DNA of 64,000 nucleotides from Alteromonas marina (GCF_000808575.1 NZ_JWLW01000009.1:26218-90217), one strand, 5' to 3'. Positions 37,238-47,807 are shown, numbered from the stretch's first letter. Numbers and translations are program-made. Notes: generated by a model not told the origin, from the sequence alone.

Positions 37238-37756
37238 CTACACAGCACTTACGCGTATCGCTTTTCTAAGTCTTAGGTAGTACCACATATTAGAGGCTGC
37301 AAAAAGCGCTTCAGTAATGGCTAATCCCCACGTTTGCGTAATTATTCCGTACGCGGTGAAGTTGATGGAGCCAATGATCATGCATACCCTTAAACCCGCT
37401 TCCTTGCAGTGAAGTTCACCAAACCGGTATGCCATAAAAGTTAACACCGGCATAGCTTCAACTAAGGACGTTTTACCGGTTAGGTTATTCACCGTCAGCA
37501 CAATAACCATCATAGCGATTAATGTAATATAGGTTGCCATAGGAGACAGTAGTTTTTGTTTTATTAAACGATAACTGGTACTCAGCCCTGCCACCGTAAT
37601 AACTGCAGCTCCTCCCCACGCTTGCTCGAAAACCAAAAGTGAGCCAATTGCAATACATAATCCTAAATTCAGTAGCAGTAATTTGCGCTCAGTGTTCGAC
37701 CAAAAGGAGGCCAAAGCGAATGCAACGGGAAACCCGTGAAGAAGTAATTCAAACAT
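37238..37756 (-). CDS. ygjV: YgjV-family inner-membrane protein
   Basis: A protein of about 172 residues made almost wholly of membrane helices (five to six), matching the Imp-YgjV family of unknown function. The C-terminal part, with TQTWGLAITEALFAASNMWYYLRL, resembles PQ-loop/semiSWEET-like end helices. I chose the ATG at 37756; a GTG at 37765 would add three residues. Confidence 0.72.
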   Translation of the reverse strand: MFELLLHGFPVAFALASFWSNTERKLLLLNLGLCIAIGSLLVFEQAWGGAAVITVAGLSTSYRLIKQKLLSPMATYITLIAMMVIVLTVNNLTGKTSLVEAMPVLTFMAYRFGELHCKEAGLRVCMIIGSINFTAYGIITQTWGLAITEALFAASNMWYYLRLRKAIRVSAV

Positions 37757-38009
37757 GATGATCACAGTAAAAAAGTCAGTGGTTTACGAGCTGCGGAAGA
37801 CAGCTATTGGGAACGCGCGCAGTGTAATTTCCAACCAGCATAAAGCCAATCAAAATTTGACCAATTTCGACGAATTGCATATCAGCGCGATTTCTCTTCA
37901 AACCGCTGTACTGCAAGGAATTACGTTAAAGAGCATTTAACTTATTTTTACATTATCTTAAGATGGTTTTTGTCAAAAAACGTAAAGATAAAAACAGACA
38001 GGAAAACTT

Positions 38010-40199
38010 ATGGGAAAATTTAAAACATCACTTACCGCTATGGCGGTTGTGGTTGCACTTGGTGCATGCTCAGAACAAAAGGCACCTGAGACCACCAGCA
38101 CAGATGTACAAAATACAGCGACATCTCAACAAGCACAGTTTGATAACGTGCTGCTTCAAGAGTTTAAAGGCCCGTACGGTGGCGTGCCTGCTTTCGATAA
38201 AATGAATTTGGAAGATTTGAAGCCTGCGCTAGAAAAAGCCATGGAACTGAATCTTAAAGAGATCGAAGCCATCGCAAATAACGAAGCGCCACCAACGTTT
38301 GAAAACGTCATTGTTGAAATGGAGCGTGCAGGTGCAGAGCTTGGACGCGTATTCACGTATTACGGCATTTGGAGCTCAAACAAGTCTAGCCCTGAATTCC
38401 GCGAAATTCAGGCCGAGATGTCACCAAAACTGTCAGCTTTCTTCACGCAAATTACGCAAAATGAAAAACTCTTTGAAAGAGTGAAAACGGTGTACGAGTC
38501 TGATGAACTGAAATCGCTCACGCCAGAAGAACAGCGTATTACGTGGATGACTTACAACAGCTTCGCGCGCAACGGTGCGACGTTAGATGGCGAAGCGAAA
38601 AAGCGCTACGCTGAAATTAACCAAGAACTTGCTACGCTGCACACCAAGTTTTCTAACAACGTGCTAGCAGACGAAGAAAATTACGTTACTTATATTACTG
38701 AAGACCAGCTTGACGGCCTACCCGCTTCGTTTGTAAAGGCAGCTAAAGCGGCAGCCGAGTCTCGCGGTGAAGAAGGTAAATATGCGATTACCAATACGCG
38801 TTCGTCTATGGACCCGTTCTTGACCTACTCAACTAATCGTGAGCTTCGTGAAAAGGTATGGCGTACTTACTATAACCGCGGCGACAATGCCGACGAGTTT
38901 GATAACAACGATATCATTAAACGTATCCTAACCCTTCGAGATGAACGCGTTGAGCTGTTAGGTTACGAAAATTACGCACAGTGGCGTTTAGAAGATCGCA
39001 TGGCGAAGAACCCAGAAAACGCCATGGATCTGATGATGAAAGTATGGCCTGCCGCTATTGCTCGCGTTGAAGAAGAAGTGGCCGACATGCAAGCCATTGC
39101 CGATGAAGAAGGTGCAGACATCACCATTGCCCCTTGGGACTACCGCTTCTATGCAGAAAAAGTACGCCAAGCGAAATACGACCTAGATTCAAACGAAGTA
39201 AAGCAGTACTTGCAGCTTGATAAGCTTCGCGAAGCCATGTTCTACGTAGCTGGTCGCTTGTTCAACTTCAACTTTACACCTGTTGAAGAAGGCAAAGTGC
39301 CGGTTTTCCATGAAGATGTAAAAGTATGGGAAGTAACAGATAAAGACAGCGGTGAGCATATCGGTCTTTGGTACCTTGACCCATTCTCACGCCAAGGTAA
39401 ACGCTCTGGTGCTTGGGCAACCACGTATCGCTCTTACACCACGTTCGATGGTAAGAAGACCGTATTGTCTTCAAACAACTCGAACTTCGTGAAAGGTGCT
39501 GATGGCGAAGCTACACTTATCTCGTGGGACGATGCCGAGACCTACTTCCATGAATTTGGTCATGCACTTCACTTCTTAGCGTCAGACGTAAAATACCCGT
39601 CTTCGCATTCTGGCGTGCGCGATTACACTGAGTTCCAGTCTCAGTTACTAGAGCGCTGGTTGACCACCGATGAGGTAATCAACAACTATCTGGTTCACCA
39701 TGAAACCGGCGAGCCAATTCCAGCAGAACTAGTTGAGAAGATTAAGAAGGCCTCAACCTTCAATGAAGGCTTCAAAACCACTGAGTACATGGCTTCTGCC
39801 ATTATGGACCTGAAGTATCATACTACCGATCCTAGCAAGATTGACCCTGATACTTTTGAGCGTGAAGAGCTTAAGAAGCTTGGTATGCCAGAAGAAATCG
39901 TTATGCGTCACCGTTCACCTCACTTCGGTCACGTGTTCTCGGGTGAAGGTTATGCTGCGGCCTATTATGGCTACATGTGGGCAGAGGTTCTTACTGCTGA
40001 CGCAGCTGAAGCCTTTATGGAAGCACCGGGTGGTTTCTACGATAAAGAAGTAGGCGATCGCTTAGTGAAATATCTATTCGCCGTACGAAACGCAATGGAT
40101 CCAGCTGAAGCATATCGCAAGTTCCGTGGTCGTGACGCCAAGGTAGACGCATTGATGCGTGACCGTGGTTTCCCTATTCCTAAGGAAAGCAAAGAGTAA
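38010..40199 (+). CDS. dcp: M3-family peptidyl-dipeptidase, lipoprotein form
   Basis: A zinc metallopeptidase of 729 residues that should release dipeptides from peptide C-termini (Dcp branch of family M3). The lipobox Leu-Gly-Ala-Cys20 makes it a lipoprotein facing the periplasm, whereas E. coli Dcp is soluble. The zinc site is His514-Glu515-Phe-Gly-His518, with the third ligand in the following YTEFQSQ stretch. The ribosome-binding site AGGA precedes the ATG. It is probably a single-gene unit: a terminator follows at 40305. Confidence 0.92.
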   Translation: MGKFKTSLTAMAVVVALGACSEQKAPETTSTDVQNTATSQQAQFDNVLLQEFKGPYGGVPAFDKMNLEDLKPALEKAMELNLKEIEAIANNEAPPTFENVIVEMERAGAELGRVFTYYGIWSSNKSSPEFREIQAEMSPKLSAFFTQITQNEKLFERVKTVYESDELKSLTPEEQRITWMTYNSFARNGATLDGEAKKRYAEINQELATLHTKFSNNVLADEENYVTYITEDQLDGLPASFVKAAKAAAESRGEEGKYAITNTRSSMDPFLTYSTNRELREKVWRTYYNRGDNADEFDNNDIIKRILTLRDERVELLGYENYAQWRLEDRMAKNPENAMDLMMKVWPAAIARVEEEVADMQAIADEEGADITIAPWDYRFYAEKVRQAKYDLDSNEVKQYLQLDKLREAMFYVAGRLFNFNFTPVEEGKVPVFHEDVKVWEVTDKDSGEHIGLWYLDPFSRQGKRSGAWATTYRSYTTFDGKKTVLSSNNSNFVKGADGEATLISWDDAETYFHEFGHALHFLASDVKYPSSHSGVRDYTEFQSQLLERWLTTDEVINNYLVHHETGEPIPAELVEKIKKASTFNEGFKTTEYMASAIMDLKYHTTDPSKIDPDTFEREELKKLGMPEEIVMRHRSPHFGHVFSGEGYAAAYYGYMWAEVLTADAAEAFMEAPGGFYDKEVGDRLVKYLFAVRNAMDPAEAYRKFRGRDAKVDALMRDRGFPIPKESKE

Positions 40200-40304
40200 G
40201 TTAACGTCCTTACCCTTCCTAGGTCCTGTTGTTATTCGCTGTACATCAAAGAGCAACAGGCCCTAGCTGTGGCTAATTAAATATTTGGCTTCAGTACGCC
40301 ATTG

Positions 40305-40342
40305 GCCCTCTTGTTTTCTTCGTAAAGCAGAGGGCTTTTTTG
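40305..40342 (+). terminator. Rho-independent terminator after the Dcp gene
   Basis: GCCCTCT (40305-40311) pairs with AGAGGGC (40329-40335) and is followed by six T. It lies 105 bases after the dcp stop. Confidence 0.75.
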
Positions 40343-40359
40343 TAAAGCCTCATCTTTCT

Positions 40360-40377
40360 ATTGACCTATTGGTCAAT
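40360..40377. promoter_or_regulatory. Palindrome ATTGACC-TATT-GGTCAAT upstream of the chemoreceptor gene
   Basis: Seven-base perfect arms around four bases. It lies in the 393-base gap between dcp and the chemoreceptor (40200-40592), 216 bases before the chemoreceptor ATG. It has the form of a regulator site; the left arm also looks like a -35 box. Apart from this and the terminator, the gap shows no gene. Confidence 0.45.
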
Positions 40378-40592
40378 TATGCTTCACAATCTCTTTGCCC
40401 TAGCAAAAAGTATAAACTTTGCAGGGAAAAGGTCGATATCTTGTCTGCGCTTTAAAAATAATAATAGCACTAGCGTAAGAATCAGAGAGTAGTACTGATC
40501 CGCCTAGGACTCAGTATCAGACGTTGCTGTGCCTGCAATGCCACGTCATCCTTGATCATAAATTTCAGCATTAACTTACGTGGTCGAAAGTC

Positions 40593-42503
40593 ATGACTTT
40601 CAGTATAAAACAAAAACTCATTATTTCTCTTATTGTGGCGGTGCTCGCTGCTGCTATTCTTGTAGGTTCTATTAGCCAATGGATTGCCCGTGATCTCGTT
40701 AAAGAGAACATGGAAGAACTTCAGCTTCCTTCATTACTTAAACAGGTTGGTAACCGCGTAGACAGGGAAGCAAGTGTAATGCTTACCGTTGCTCACGGCA
40801 TTGCTTCAAACCCCGACATTCTTGCTTGGTCATCGGCAGGCGCAGATAGCGCTGGCGAACGCCGTCTCCTTAGCTATTTATCTAATATCGTTGAATTTAA
40901 CGATTTAACGGTAGCCTCATTTGTAGACAGAACCACCTACAAATATTGGAACCAAGATGGTTTCTTACGGGTGCTACAAAACGATGAATTTGATGGGTGG
41001 TTTTTCGCTTACAAAAATAGCGGCGAACCAATTTCACTAAGCCTATACAACGAACCGGGCCAAGGTTACCGACTTTTTGCGAATTATCAGCAAGTAAACG
41101 GCAGAGGTATGTCGGGTGTCGCTAAATCGGTCGATGAGCTGCTAGATATCATCAATGCGGTGAAAATTGCGCAAACCGGCTTTGTCTTTCTTGTTGACGG
41201 AAACGGCACCATTATCGCTCACCCCAATACCGAGTTATTGGGTAAGGCTAAGTTAGCGTCAATAAGCGATTCAAGCACAGCGGGGCAACTACTCAATCGT
41301 CAGGGCTTTGCTATGGCCACCAGCGACGCGGCAGGCGACACGCAACTGTTTGCCAGTACCTACGTGGAAAAAGCCGGTTGGTACGTGGTTGCACAAGTAC
41401 CCGAGCATGAGCTTTACGCATCACTAAATGCAGGCAGCCGCCAGATTATTATTTGGGCTTTGGTGATAGCAGGCGCTTTCGCACTTATTGGTATTTGGCT
41501 AGCAGGCACGCTTACCAAACCACTTGAATCACTGGCCGATGTTTTCCAGCAGCTTGGCAGAGGACAAGGCGACTTACGCTCTCGTATACCAATGCCAGAA
41601 CAAAAGGAAATTGCCCGATTAGTGGAAGGGTTCAATAACTTTATTGATCACCTTCACGGCACCATTTCGCAAGTGGCGAAAACAAGTCACGCACTAAAGG
41701 CGTCAGCACAAGATGTTGCGAAGCAGTCTCATCAAACAGAAAACTCTACCAAGAGCCAGCGCGATCAAACCTTACAGGCGGCAGCCGCGCTAACAGAGAT
41801 GGGCAGTACGGTAAATGAAGTAGCCCAGTCAGCTACCCATGCTGCGCAAAATGCGAATCTGGCTACAACTAATTCCGCTCACGGTCGAGAAATTACCCAA
41901 CGTGCAGTACACGCGATAAACGGTCTTTCGGGTCAAATTCAAGATGTGTCTCGGGTTATTCAATCGCTAGATGAACATACCGCAGCTATTGGCGGTATCC
42001 TCGATACCATTCGAGGTATTTCAGAGCAAACCAATTTACTTGCGCTAAATGCTGCTATAGAAGCAGCGCGGGCTGGCGATCACGGCCGAGGCTTCTCAGT
42101 CGTTGCTGATGAGGTGCGAACACTTGCACAACGTGCCGCTCAAGCGACTGATGAAATACAGGTGAAGATCGATAAGTTCCAGCAAGACTCTAAATCTGCC
42201 GTTTCGCAAATGGAGTCAAGTCGCGCACGCACAACCGATGTGGTAACTGCAACCAATGAAATAGACAAACTGCTTCAAGATATCGCCGAAGAGATTGCGC
42301 ACATTAATGATGTGAACACGCAAGTGGCGACGGCTACGGAAGAGCAAGCTACGGTGGTTGAAGATATCAGTCGAAACATTAATGACATTAGTGCATCAAG
42401 TGAAGAAACCCTGAATGCGACTAAGATATTGGTTAGCGTGAGTGACAAGCTAGATGAACTGGCGCAAGAACTCTCGTCTGAAGTGAGCAGATTTAAGCTT
42501 TAA
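40593..42503 (+). CDS. Methyl-accepting chemotaxis protein with periplasmic Cache domain
   Basis: A 636-residue chemoreceptor. Two membrane helices (about 9-30 and 285-307) enclose a double-Cache-type sensing domain. A HAMP domain (about 308-362) and the long signalling coiled coil follow, with the conserved tip ([20 protein letters not shown], then [14 protein letters not shown]). It should detect a small molecule and control CheA. It lacks the C-terminal pentapeptide that tethers CheR/CheB in some receptors. It stands alone; no che or flagellar genes are in the window. The ligand cannot be predicted. Confidence 0.93.
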   Translation: MTFSIKQKLIISLIVAVLAAAILVGSISQWIARDLVKENMEELQLPSLLKQVGNRVDREASVMLTVAHGIASNPDILAWSSAGADSAGERRLLSYLSNIVEFNDLTVASFVDRTTYKYWNQDGFLRVLQNDEFDGWFFAYKNSGEPISLSLYNEPGQGYRLFANYQQVNGRGMSGVAKSVDELLDIINAVKIAQTGFVFLVDGNGTIIAHPNTELLGKAKLASISDSSTAGQLLNRQGFAMATSDAAGDTQLFASTYVEKAGWYVVAQVPEHELYASLNAGSRQIIIWALVIAGAFALIGIWLAGTLTKPLESLADVFQQLGRGQGDLRSRIPMPEQKEIARLVEGFNNFIDHLHGTISQVAKTSHALKASAQDVAKQSHQTENSTKSQRDQTLQAAAALTEMGSTVNEVAQSATHAAQNANLATTNSAHGREITQRAVHAINGLSGQIQDVSRVIQSLDEHTAAIGGILDTIRGISEQTNLLALNAAIEAARAGDHGRGFSVVADEVRTLAQRAAQATDEIQVKIDKFQQDSKSAVSQMESSRARTTDVVTATNEIDKLLQDIAEEIAHINDVNTQVATATEEQATVVEDISRNINDISASSEETLNATKILVSVSDKLDELAQELSSEVSRFKL

Positions 42504-42563
42504 GTTTACTTATGTCTTATGAATGGCAACGCGGTGAGATAACACAATCTTATGCGCCATCAT

Positions 42564-43151
42564 TTAGAAAGTGATGGCGTATTCTACTTTTACTTGATTG
42601 TCACGGCTGGAGCGCCATGGCAATTGCATTGATGCTCCTTCACTTTCCCACGACTCTCTCATAGCTCCAACAGTAAGAAGGTGCTTGTCTTCGTTAAATG
42701 GAATTTCTACGTAAAGGCCTGCTGATGTACTGGTAGGCAGACGAATTGTATCGGCAACCGGAATGCTCATCTCATGACGGGGGCGTACTTTATGGCTTAA
42801 CCCCAACCGATAATCACCTCTATCCCACCAGCTAACCACTTCAAATTCGTGGCTTCTGACACGCTGAGACATAACGCCGTAATCAAGCAGCCCTTTGTTG
42901 TAATGGACAATGGCTTCAACGTTAAACATTGGCGCCAGTCTTTGGCTGAACGCTAATTGATATTGCTTCTGCTTACAGCCTTTGAATTTAATCTTATTTT
43001 TGGTGAGGGTCAGAGAGAAGGTATCGTCGCTGTCCGAATATTTGTTGAGCCATTCTTGTGCCTTTTCGACCACAGAGGCATTAGCTGCACCCGCCAATAA
43101 AAACCATGGAAAAAAGCACATTGCTAAAAAGGACTGGTTTAAGCGTCTCAT
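42564..43151 (-). CDS. Exported protein, possible small outer-membrane barrel
   Basis: A 195-residue protein with a signal peptide (cleavage near Ala-Asn-Ala, residue 25). The mature part has many alternating polar/hydrophobic stretches typical of beta strands, and it ends in VKVEYAITF, with the terminal Phe used by many outer-membrane proteins for BAM recognition. These points suggest a small beta-barrel, but I recognise no family. It is followed by the chemoreceptor on the opposite strand; no functional link is visible. Confidence 0.65.
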   Translation of the reverse strand: MRRLNQSFLAMCFFPWFLLAGAANASVVEKAQEWLNKYSDSDDTFSLTLTKNKIKFKGCKQKQYQLAFSQRLAPMFNVEAIVHYNKGLLDYGVMSQRVRSHEFEVVSWWDRGDYRLGLSHKVRPRHEMSIPVADTIRLPTSTSAGLYVEIPFNEDKHLLTVGAMRESWESEGASMQLPWRSSRDNQVKVEYAITF

Positions 43152-43351
43152 TTTTCGCTGCCTCTCAAATTGTGGTTGGCTACAACTTATTCGATCACAA
43201 TTTCAGTATAGACAGGAAAGTAGGCAGTTGGGTATTAGCCATTTTACTAACATCGACTAAAAGATAACTTTAAAGGAATGGTGATGAGTCACACAAACAG
43301 TGACGGCTTAAGCACACGAAAAGCGAGCCGCGCTGACATGTCAGAGGGCGC

Positions 43352-44206
43352 TTACCTTGATACAACCTTTGAGCTAGATAGAGATGCTTCGCGCTCTTCT
43401 GTCGCTTCCTCGCTAAACCAATAGGTGCCGTTAGTATCAACACACACGCCTTCAACTTGCTTATATTGTTTTATTGGCCAAATATTTAGAAGCGCATAGT
43501 CTTGCGAGATTTGTGCGATAAAGGTAGCAAAATTGCCAAAGGGATCTGATTTATAGCCTGTGATAACAAACCGGTCTTGGTGCCGGTCGAAGTCAACGCC
43601 CGTAACCACACCAGGCAGGCCATCAATCGATGTAAAAGGGCTAATAGTTTGTTCGCTCTCCCCTTCGTTCACTTTGTAAACATGAGTTATGCCCGTTCTC
43701 CAGCTTTTAGAGAACAAGAGAAGTTCATCACCATGCTTTACCATTGCCTCTGAATCAAAATCATGAGCGTATGGAATATTAATGTTAGCGTTATTACCCG
43801 CGTATTTTAGCGTAAAGGTGGTTATCTCATTTGCATTACGGCGACTTACTTTGTGAATCTCTACCTTTTCTCTATTGCCTTTGTTGTTTCCGACATCGGC
43901 TATATAAAACGACATGTCGTCAGCCGTTATAGCTTCCCAGTCTCTATTAGTAAGCGGTAAGCGCGTGCGCTCAATTATTTCACCTTGATAGTTAATGCGA
44001 TAAATGACGGGCGCATTCCCGGAGTCGTTAAGCGAAAACATGCTATCGACGTCGCAAAATAAACCAGACGTTTCTGACAGTTCTTCAGGTAATTTAACAG
44101 TACTGTTCACAATCAATGAAGCAGTTGGAGTGGGATATTGAGTCGCGCATGCCGAAATTAGCAAAAGCGCTAGCGGTAAAAACGCAAGTTTAAAAATGCG
44201 GCTCAA
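43352..44206 (-). CDS. Lipoprotein with beta-propeller-like domain
   Basis: A 284-residue lipoprotein. I place the start at the TTG at 44206, which has GGAG about seven bases upstream and gives a normal lipoprotein signal with Ile-Ser-Ala-Cys20; the frame continues upstream to 44266. The mature protein has repeats of the kind seen in beta-propellers, including SLNDSGN, NRDWEAITADDMSFYIADVGNN and FDSEAMVKHGDELLLFSKSW. This pattern resembles esterase-like phytase/SdiA-regulated propeller families, but assignment is tentative. No partner gene is evident. Confidence 0.7.
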   Translation of the reverse strand: MSRIFKLAFLPLALLLISACATQYPTPTASLIVNSTVKLPEELSETSGLFCDVDSMFSLNDSGNAPVIYRINYQGEIIERTRLPLTNRDWEAITADDMSFYIADVGNNKGNREKVEIHKVSRRNANEITTFTLKYAGNNANINIPYAHDFDSEAMVKHGDELLLFSKSWRTGITHVYKVNEGESEQTISPFTSIDGLPGVVTGVDFDRHQDRFVITGYKSDPFGNFATFIAQISQDYALLNIWPIKQYKQVEGVCVDTNGTYWFSEEATEEREASLSSSKVVSR

Positions 44207-44414
44207 AAAATAACTCCAGAATAAACGATAAGTACAAATAATAACAAAGCTTGAAGCATCAAACATGCATATTACAACGCTAAAGACAGTCTATTGGTCT
44301 AAACTTCTTACCCAAGCGTATATCTCTGTAAGCTTAACTTGTTCTAAAGTCTCAGTATGATAAATGATTAAGCTAATATACGATGGAACAATAACAACTT
44401 CTTAAGGACTCACT

Positions 44415-46229
44415 TTGTCAGACCCGCTTCTATCACTCGTTGCAGTAGGACTATTGTCCATTACCTGCCAATACTTAGCTTACAAAGTTAGGTTGCCCGC
44501 TATTCTGCCATTGTTAATTGTTGGTATCGTTGTTGGACCAGTGTTCGGTGTGCTTAATGCAGACGACCTGTTTGGCGACCTACTGTTTCCGGTTGTTTCT
44601 CTTTCCGTTGCTATTATTCTTTTTGAAGGGTCACTGACACTGAAGTTTAGCGATATTGCCGGTCATGGCAATATGGTGAGAAATCTATGCTCTATCGGTG
44701 TATTAGTCACCTGGGTGGTTGCGGCGACAGCCGCACATTATAGCCTAGACATTTCATGGCAGTTGTCCTTTTTGTTTGGTGCCATCGTTACTGTAACTGG
44801 CCCTACCGTTATTGTTCCCATGCTAAGGACAGTTAGACCAAAAACTAACCTTGCCAATATCTTACGTTGGGAGGGAATTGTTATCGATCCTATTGGTGCC
44901 CTGCTAGCGGTGCTGGTATTCGAATTTATAGTAGCGTCACAAGAAACAGCTATCACACATACGCTTATTGCCTTTGGAAAAACCGTCGGCATAGGGTCTG
45001 TATTGGGGCTTGCCTCAGGCTATCTACTTGGCTTATCTATACGCAAAGACTGGATACCTCACTATTTGCTTAACACCGCTGTGTTAACCGTTATTTTAGG
45101 TGTATTTGCTGCATCAAACTACGTAGCGCATGAATCGGGCCTTCTGGCGGTGACCATCTCTGGCATGGTGTTAGCCAATATGAAAGATGTTGATGTAGAA
45201 GACATCCTCGAATTTAAAGAAACCTTAAGCGTGTTACTTATTTCAGGCTTGTTCATACTGCTTGCCACCAGACTGAACTTACAGTCTGTCACCGATGTAG
45301 GATGGGGCTCGATTGTGGTGCTAGCCGCTATTATGTTTGTAGCCCGCCCCCTGTCGGTATTAGCTTCATCCATTGGTACTGGACTTAAACTTAATGAATT
45401 AGCGTTGCTAAGTTGGATTGCACCACGTGGTATTGTTGCTGCAGCAGTCTCAGCCCTGTTCTCTCTTAAGCTTGAAGAAATCGGCTACGAAGGAGCGGGC
45501 ATTATAGTGCCTATCGTCTTTATGGTGATTATCGCAACGGTTGTGGTACAGAGCCTTACATCACGCACCGTTGCGTCGTTACTTAAAGTACGTGCCCCTG
45601 CCCCAACTGGCTACCTGATTTTTGGTGGCAGCAAATTTAACCGCGCCTTGGCGTGTGAAATGCTAAATCAAAAATTAGACGTGACGATTGCAGATACCAA
45701 CTGGGATGCCATTAGAGAAGCGCGCATGATGGATATACCGGTGTATTTTGGAAACCCTATGTCCGATCATGCTGCTCGACATCTCGATTTAAACACCTTT
45801 GGCACTGTATTAATAATGTCGCCCTACAAACAATTGAACCCGCTTATTGCCTATCACTTTGAATACACTATGGGTAAAGACAAAGTGTGGGCGCTTACCA
45901 ATAATGAACAGTCTACGCGACCTAGTCACCAAGTTAGCGAGCAGTATGCTAAAAAGCTTACGTTATTTGATGAGGGTGTTACCTATGGCTATTTAGCGTC
46001 AGCCATTGCCCGTGAATCTGCGGTTAAAACAACTCGGCTTTCGGAAGAGTTCACCTTTGAGCAATATACTAAACAGTATGGCGAGCGCGCTACGCCACTT
46101 ATTGCCATTAACGCCGAAGGTAAAAGCTACACCTTTATTAACGGAAACAGCATTCAGCCCAAAGCTGGCTGGCGTGTTATAAGCTTGATTGAGCCAGAGC
46201 CTGAACAAAATGTAGAAGGGTCAAAGTAA
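44415..46229 (+). CDS. Cation:proton antiporter (CPA1 type) with C-terminal TrkA-N-like domain
   Basis: A 604-residue inner-membrane transporter likely exchanging Na+ or K+ for protons. About twelve membrane helices (1-395) include the ion-site stretches VTVTGPTVIVPML and GIVIDPIGALLAV. The C-terminal cytosolic part (about 397-510) is a TrkA-N/RCK-like nucleotide-binding fold (YLIFGGSKFNRALACEML). The start is TTG with AAGGA six bases upstream. A strong hairpin follows the stop. It is close to the NhaP/YcgO-like group; ion preference cannot be told. Confidence 0.88.
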   Translation: MSDPLLSLVAVGLLSITCQYLAYKVRLPAILPLLIVGIVVGPVFGVLNADDLFGDLLFPVVSLSVAIILFEGSLTLKFSDIAGHGNMVRNLCSIGVLVTWVVAATAAHYSLDISWQLSFLFGAIVTVTGPTVIVPMLRTVRPKTNLANILRWEGIVIDPIGALLAVLVFEFIVASQETAITHTLIAFGKTVGIGSVLGLASGYLLGLSIRKDWIPHYLLNTAVLTVILGVFAASNYVAHESGLLAVTISGMVLANMKDVDVEDILEFKETLSVLLISGLFILLATRLNLQSVTDVGWGSIVVLAAIMFVARPLSVLASSIGTGLKLNELALLSWIAPRGIVAAAVSALFSLKLEEIGYEGAGIIVPIVFMVIIATVVVQSLTSRTVASLLKVRAPAPTGYLIFGGSKFNRALACEMLNQKLDVTIADTNWDAIREARMMDIPVYFGNPMSDHAARHLDLNTFGTVLIMSPYKQLNPLIAYHFEYTMGKDKVWALTNNEQSTRPSHQVSEQYAKKLTLFDEGVTYGYLASAIARESAVKTTRLSEEFTFEQYTKQYGERATPLIAINAEGKSYTFINGNSIQPKAGWRVISLIEPEPEQNVEGSK

Positions 46230-46233
46230 GAAA

Positions 46234-46257
46234 ACCTCCTGCCTCTCGGCAGGAGGT
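46234..46257 (+). terminator. Strong hairpin after the antiporter gene
   Basis: ACCTCCTGCC-TCTC-GGCAGGAGGT, a perfect ten-base stem starting four bases after the stop and followed by CTCTCCCT. The stem is typical of a terminator, but the T-run is poor. Confidence 0.65.
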
Positions 46258-46436
46258 CTCTCCCTGGAAAACACGTAACACAGTGCCCTTTTTTAAAGGT
46301 GCATATTTATTTGGATTTTACTGCCGCTACGCTGTCGTAGGCTTTATAGCAAAGAGTAGACCAAAACAATAAAAGTCTAACTTTACAATCACTTACATTA
46401 ATTTACACGTTCTAGCTTTACAGGCACCTCATAGAA

Positions 46437-46475
46437 AACCCCTAAATAGTGCACAGTGCGCACTATTTAGGGGTT
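46437..46475. terminator. 16-base perfect hairpin, probable bidirectional terminator
   Basis: Arms 46437-46452 and 46460-46475 (AACCCCTAAATAGTGC and its exact complement) enclose a seven-base loop. T-rich sequence follows in both directions. It lies 21 bases after the waaA stop and about 200 bases after the antiporter, so it should end waaA transcripts and back up the antiporter hairpin. Confidence 0.7.
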
Positions 46476-46496
46476 CACTTTTTAACCGTAAAACAA

Positions 46497-47807
46497 TTAG
46501 TTAACGTATTTTCGTATGCACTGAACAGTAGACTCGAGAGCACCGCTATTTTCTTCCAGGACTTTACGACCAGCTCGTCCAGCCTTTTCTCGCTCACTCG
46601 GGTTATGGATCCATCTATCCACAATCGTAGACATTGCCTTTCCACTTTCTACTTTTATCAGCGCGCCGCACTCTTCTAAGTAACTGCAGATAACCGGATT
46701 ATTATAAGTGTGAGGTCCCATCATTATCGGAATAGAAAAGCTTGCGGGCTCTAGGGCATTGTGACCCCCTCTATCAGCTATGGACCCACCAACGAAGGCG
46801 AAAGAAGCCACTGCATAAGCATCGTTTAACTTTCCCATCTCATCGAGTAACACCACATTGGTATTTTCTGGTACGGATTGCACCTGAGAACTTCGAACAT
46901 GGGGTAGCGACTTAGCTTCAATAAGCTTAGCTACTGCATCGAAACGCTCGGGGTGACGCGGAACAATAATTATTTTTAAGGAAGGGCTTTTTTGCCACAA
47001 CTCTTTGGCCGCTTGAAGTACCGCTTCCTCCTCAAGGTCATGAGTACTCCCAGCAACAAGTATGGGATAATCCGCTTTATTCAAACCTAAAAACGAATGG
47101 CCCGGCGCTGTAGCAGAAGCAACTTGGTCGAACTTGATGTTGTTAGTCAGCGTAAGCTTTTCATCTGGAACACCAAGCCATGCGTAATTTGTGAAGTCGC
47201 GCTGCCCCTGGGCGCAAATATGGTAAAGCTTAGCGAGCATAGGGTTAAACAACTTACCAATCTTTTTATAACGTCTGGCAGACCTATCGGTCATACGAGC
47301 GTTAACGACCATTACAGGTATATCTCGTTTCCAGCATGCGTGAATAAGGTTAGGCCATAACTCTACCTCGGTAATTAGCACAGCTTTGGGCTGAATTCTT
47401 TTAAGCATTCCTGCCATAGCCATATGCAGATCGTAAGGTAAGTAAAAGTGATGCACATTGTTACCGAAGATCGCCCTAACACGCGCAGAGCCTGTAGGCG
47501 TAGTGGTGGTCACCGTAATTTGGCAATCGGGCTCGTCCGTCATGATGCGCTTAATCAAACAAGAAGCCGCAACCACCTCTCCCACAGAAACGCAGTGAAA
47601 TAAGTATCCGTCTTTTTTAGGTGCATGTGCGACGAACCCAAAGCGTTCAAACCTTCTCCGGTTATAGTCTTTGTTTCTGGTGGTACCTCTTAGCAGCAAC
47701 TGTAAAAAGGCGAAGGGAATAATGAACACCAATACCAGCGAATATCCCCATCGGCATATATCTTCAATTAGTGTGGGTTTGTAGCCGTTACGCTCGGCAG
47801 CAAACAT
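46497..47807 (-). CDS. waaA: Kdo transferase (3-deoxy-D-manno-octulosonic acid transferase)
   Basis: Adds Kdo from CMP-Kdo to lipid IVA at the inner membrane, the first core step of lipopolysaccharide synthesis. The 436-residue protein has an N-terminal membrane anchor (about 20-40), the GT30 catalytic Glu77 in FHCVSVGEV, the ITEVELWPN motif and a C-terminal GT-B half with GGSIADRGGHNALEPASF. The start has AAGGA six bases upstream. It diverges from a glycosyltransferase pair, forming a small envelope-sugar locus. Confidence 0.95.
   Translation of the reverse strand: MFAAERNGYKPTLIEDICRWGYSLVLVFIIPFAFLQLLLRGTTRNKDYNRRRFERFGFVAHAPKKDGYLFHCVSVGEVVAASCLIKRIMTDEPDCQITVTTTTPTGSARVRAIFGNNVHHFYLPYDLHMAMAGMLKRIQPKAVLITEVELWPNLIHACWKRDIPVMVVNARMTDRSARRYKKIGKLFNPMLAKLYHICAQGQRDFTNYAWLGVPDEKLTLTNNIKFDQVASATAPGHSFLGLNKADYPILVAGSTHDLEEEAVLQAAKELWQKSPSLKIIIVPRHPERFDAVAKLIEAKSLPHVRSSQVQSVPENTNVVLLDEMGKLNDAYAVASFAFVGGSIADRGGHNALEPASFSIPIMMGPHTYNNPVICSYLEECGALIKVESGKAMSTIVDRWIHNPSEREKAGRAGRKVLEENSGALESTVQCIRKYVN

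Noticed and set aside
37755..37940. 61-codon + strand frame upstream of the Dcp gene
   Set aside because: Its start overlaps the start of ygjV on the other strand; there is no ribosome-binding site or family pattern.
43284..43421. 45-codon + strand frame with AAAGGA upstream
   Set aside because: Largely antisense to the 3' end of the propeller lipoprotein gene; polar, no family resemblance. A chance frame is the simpler view.
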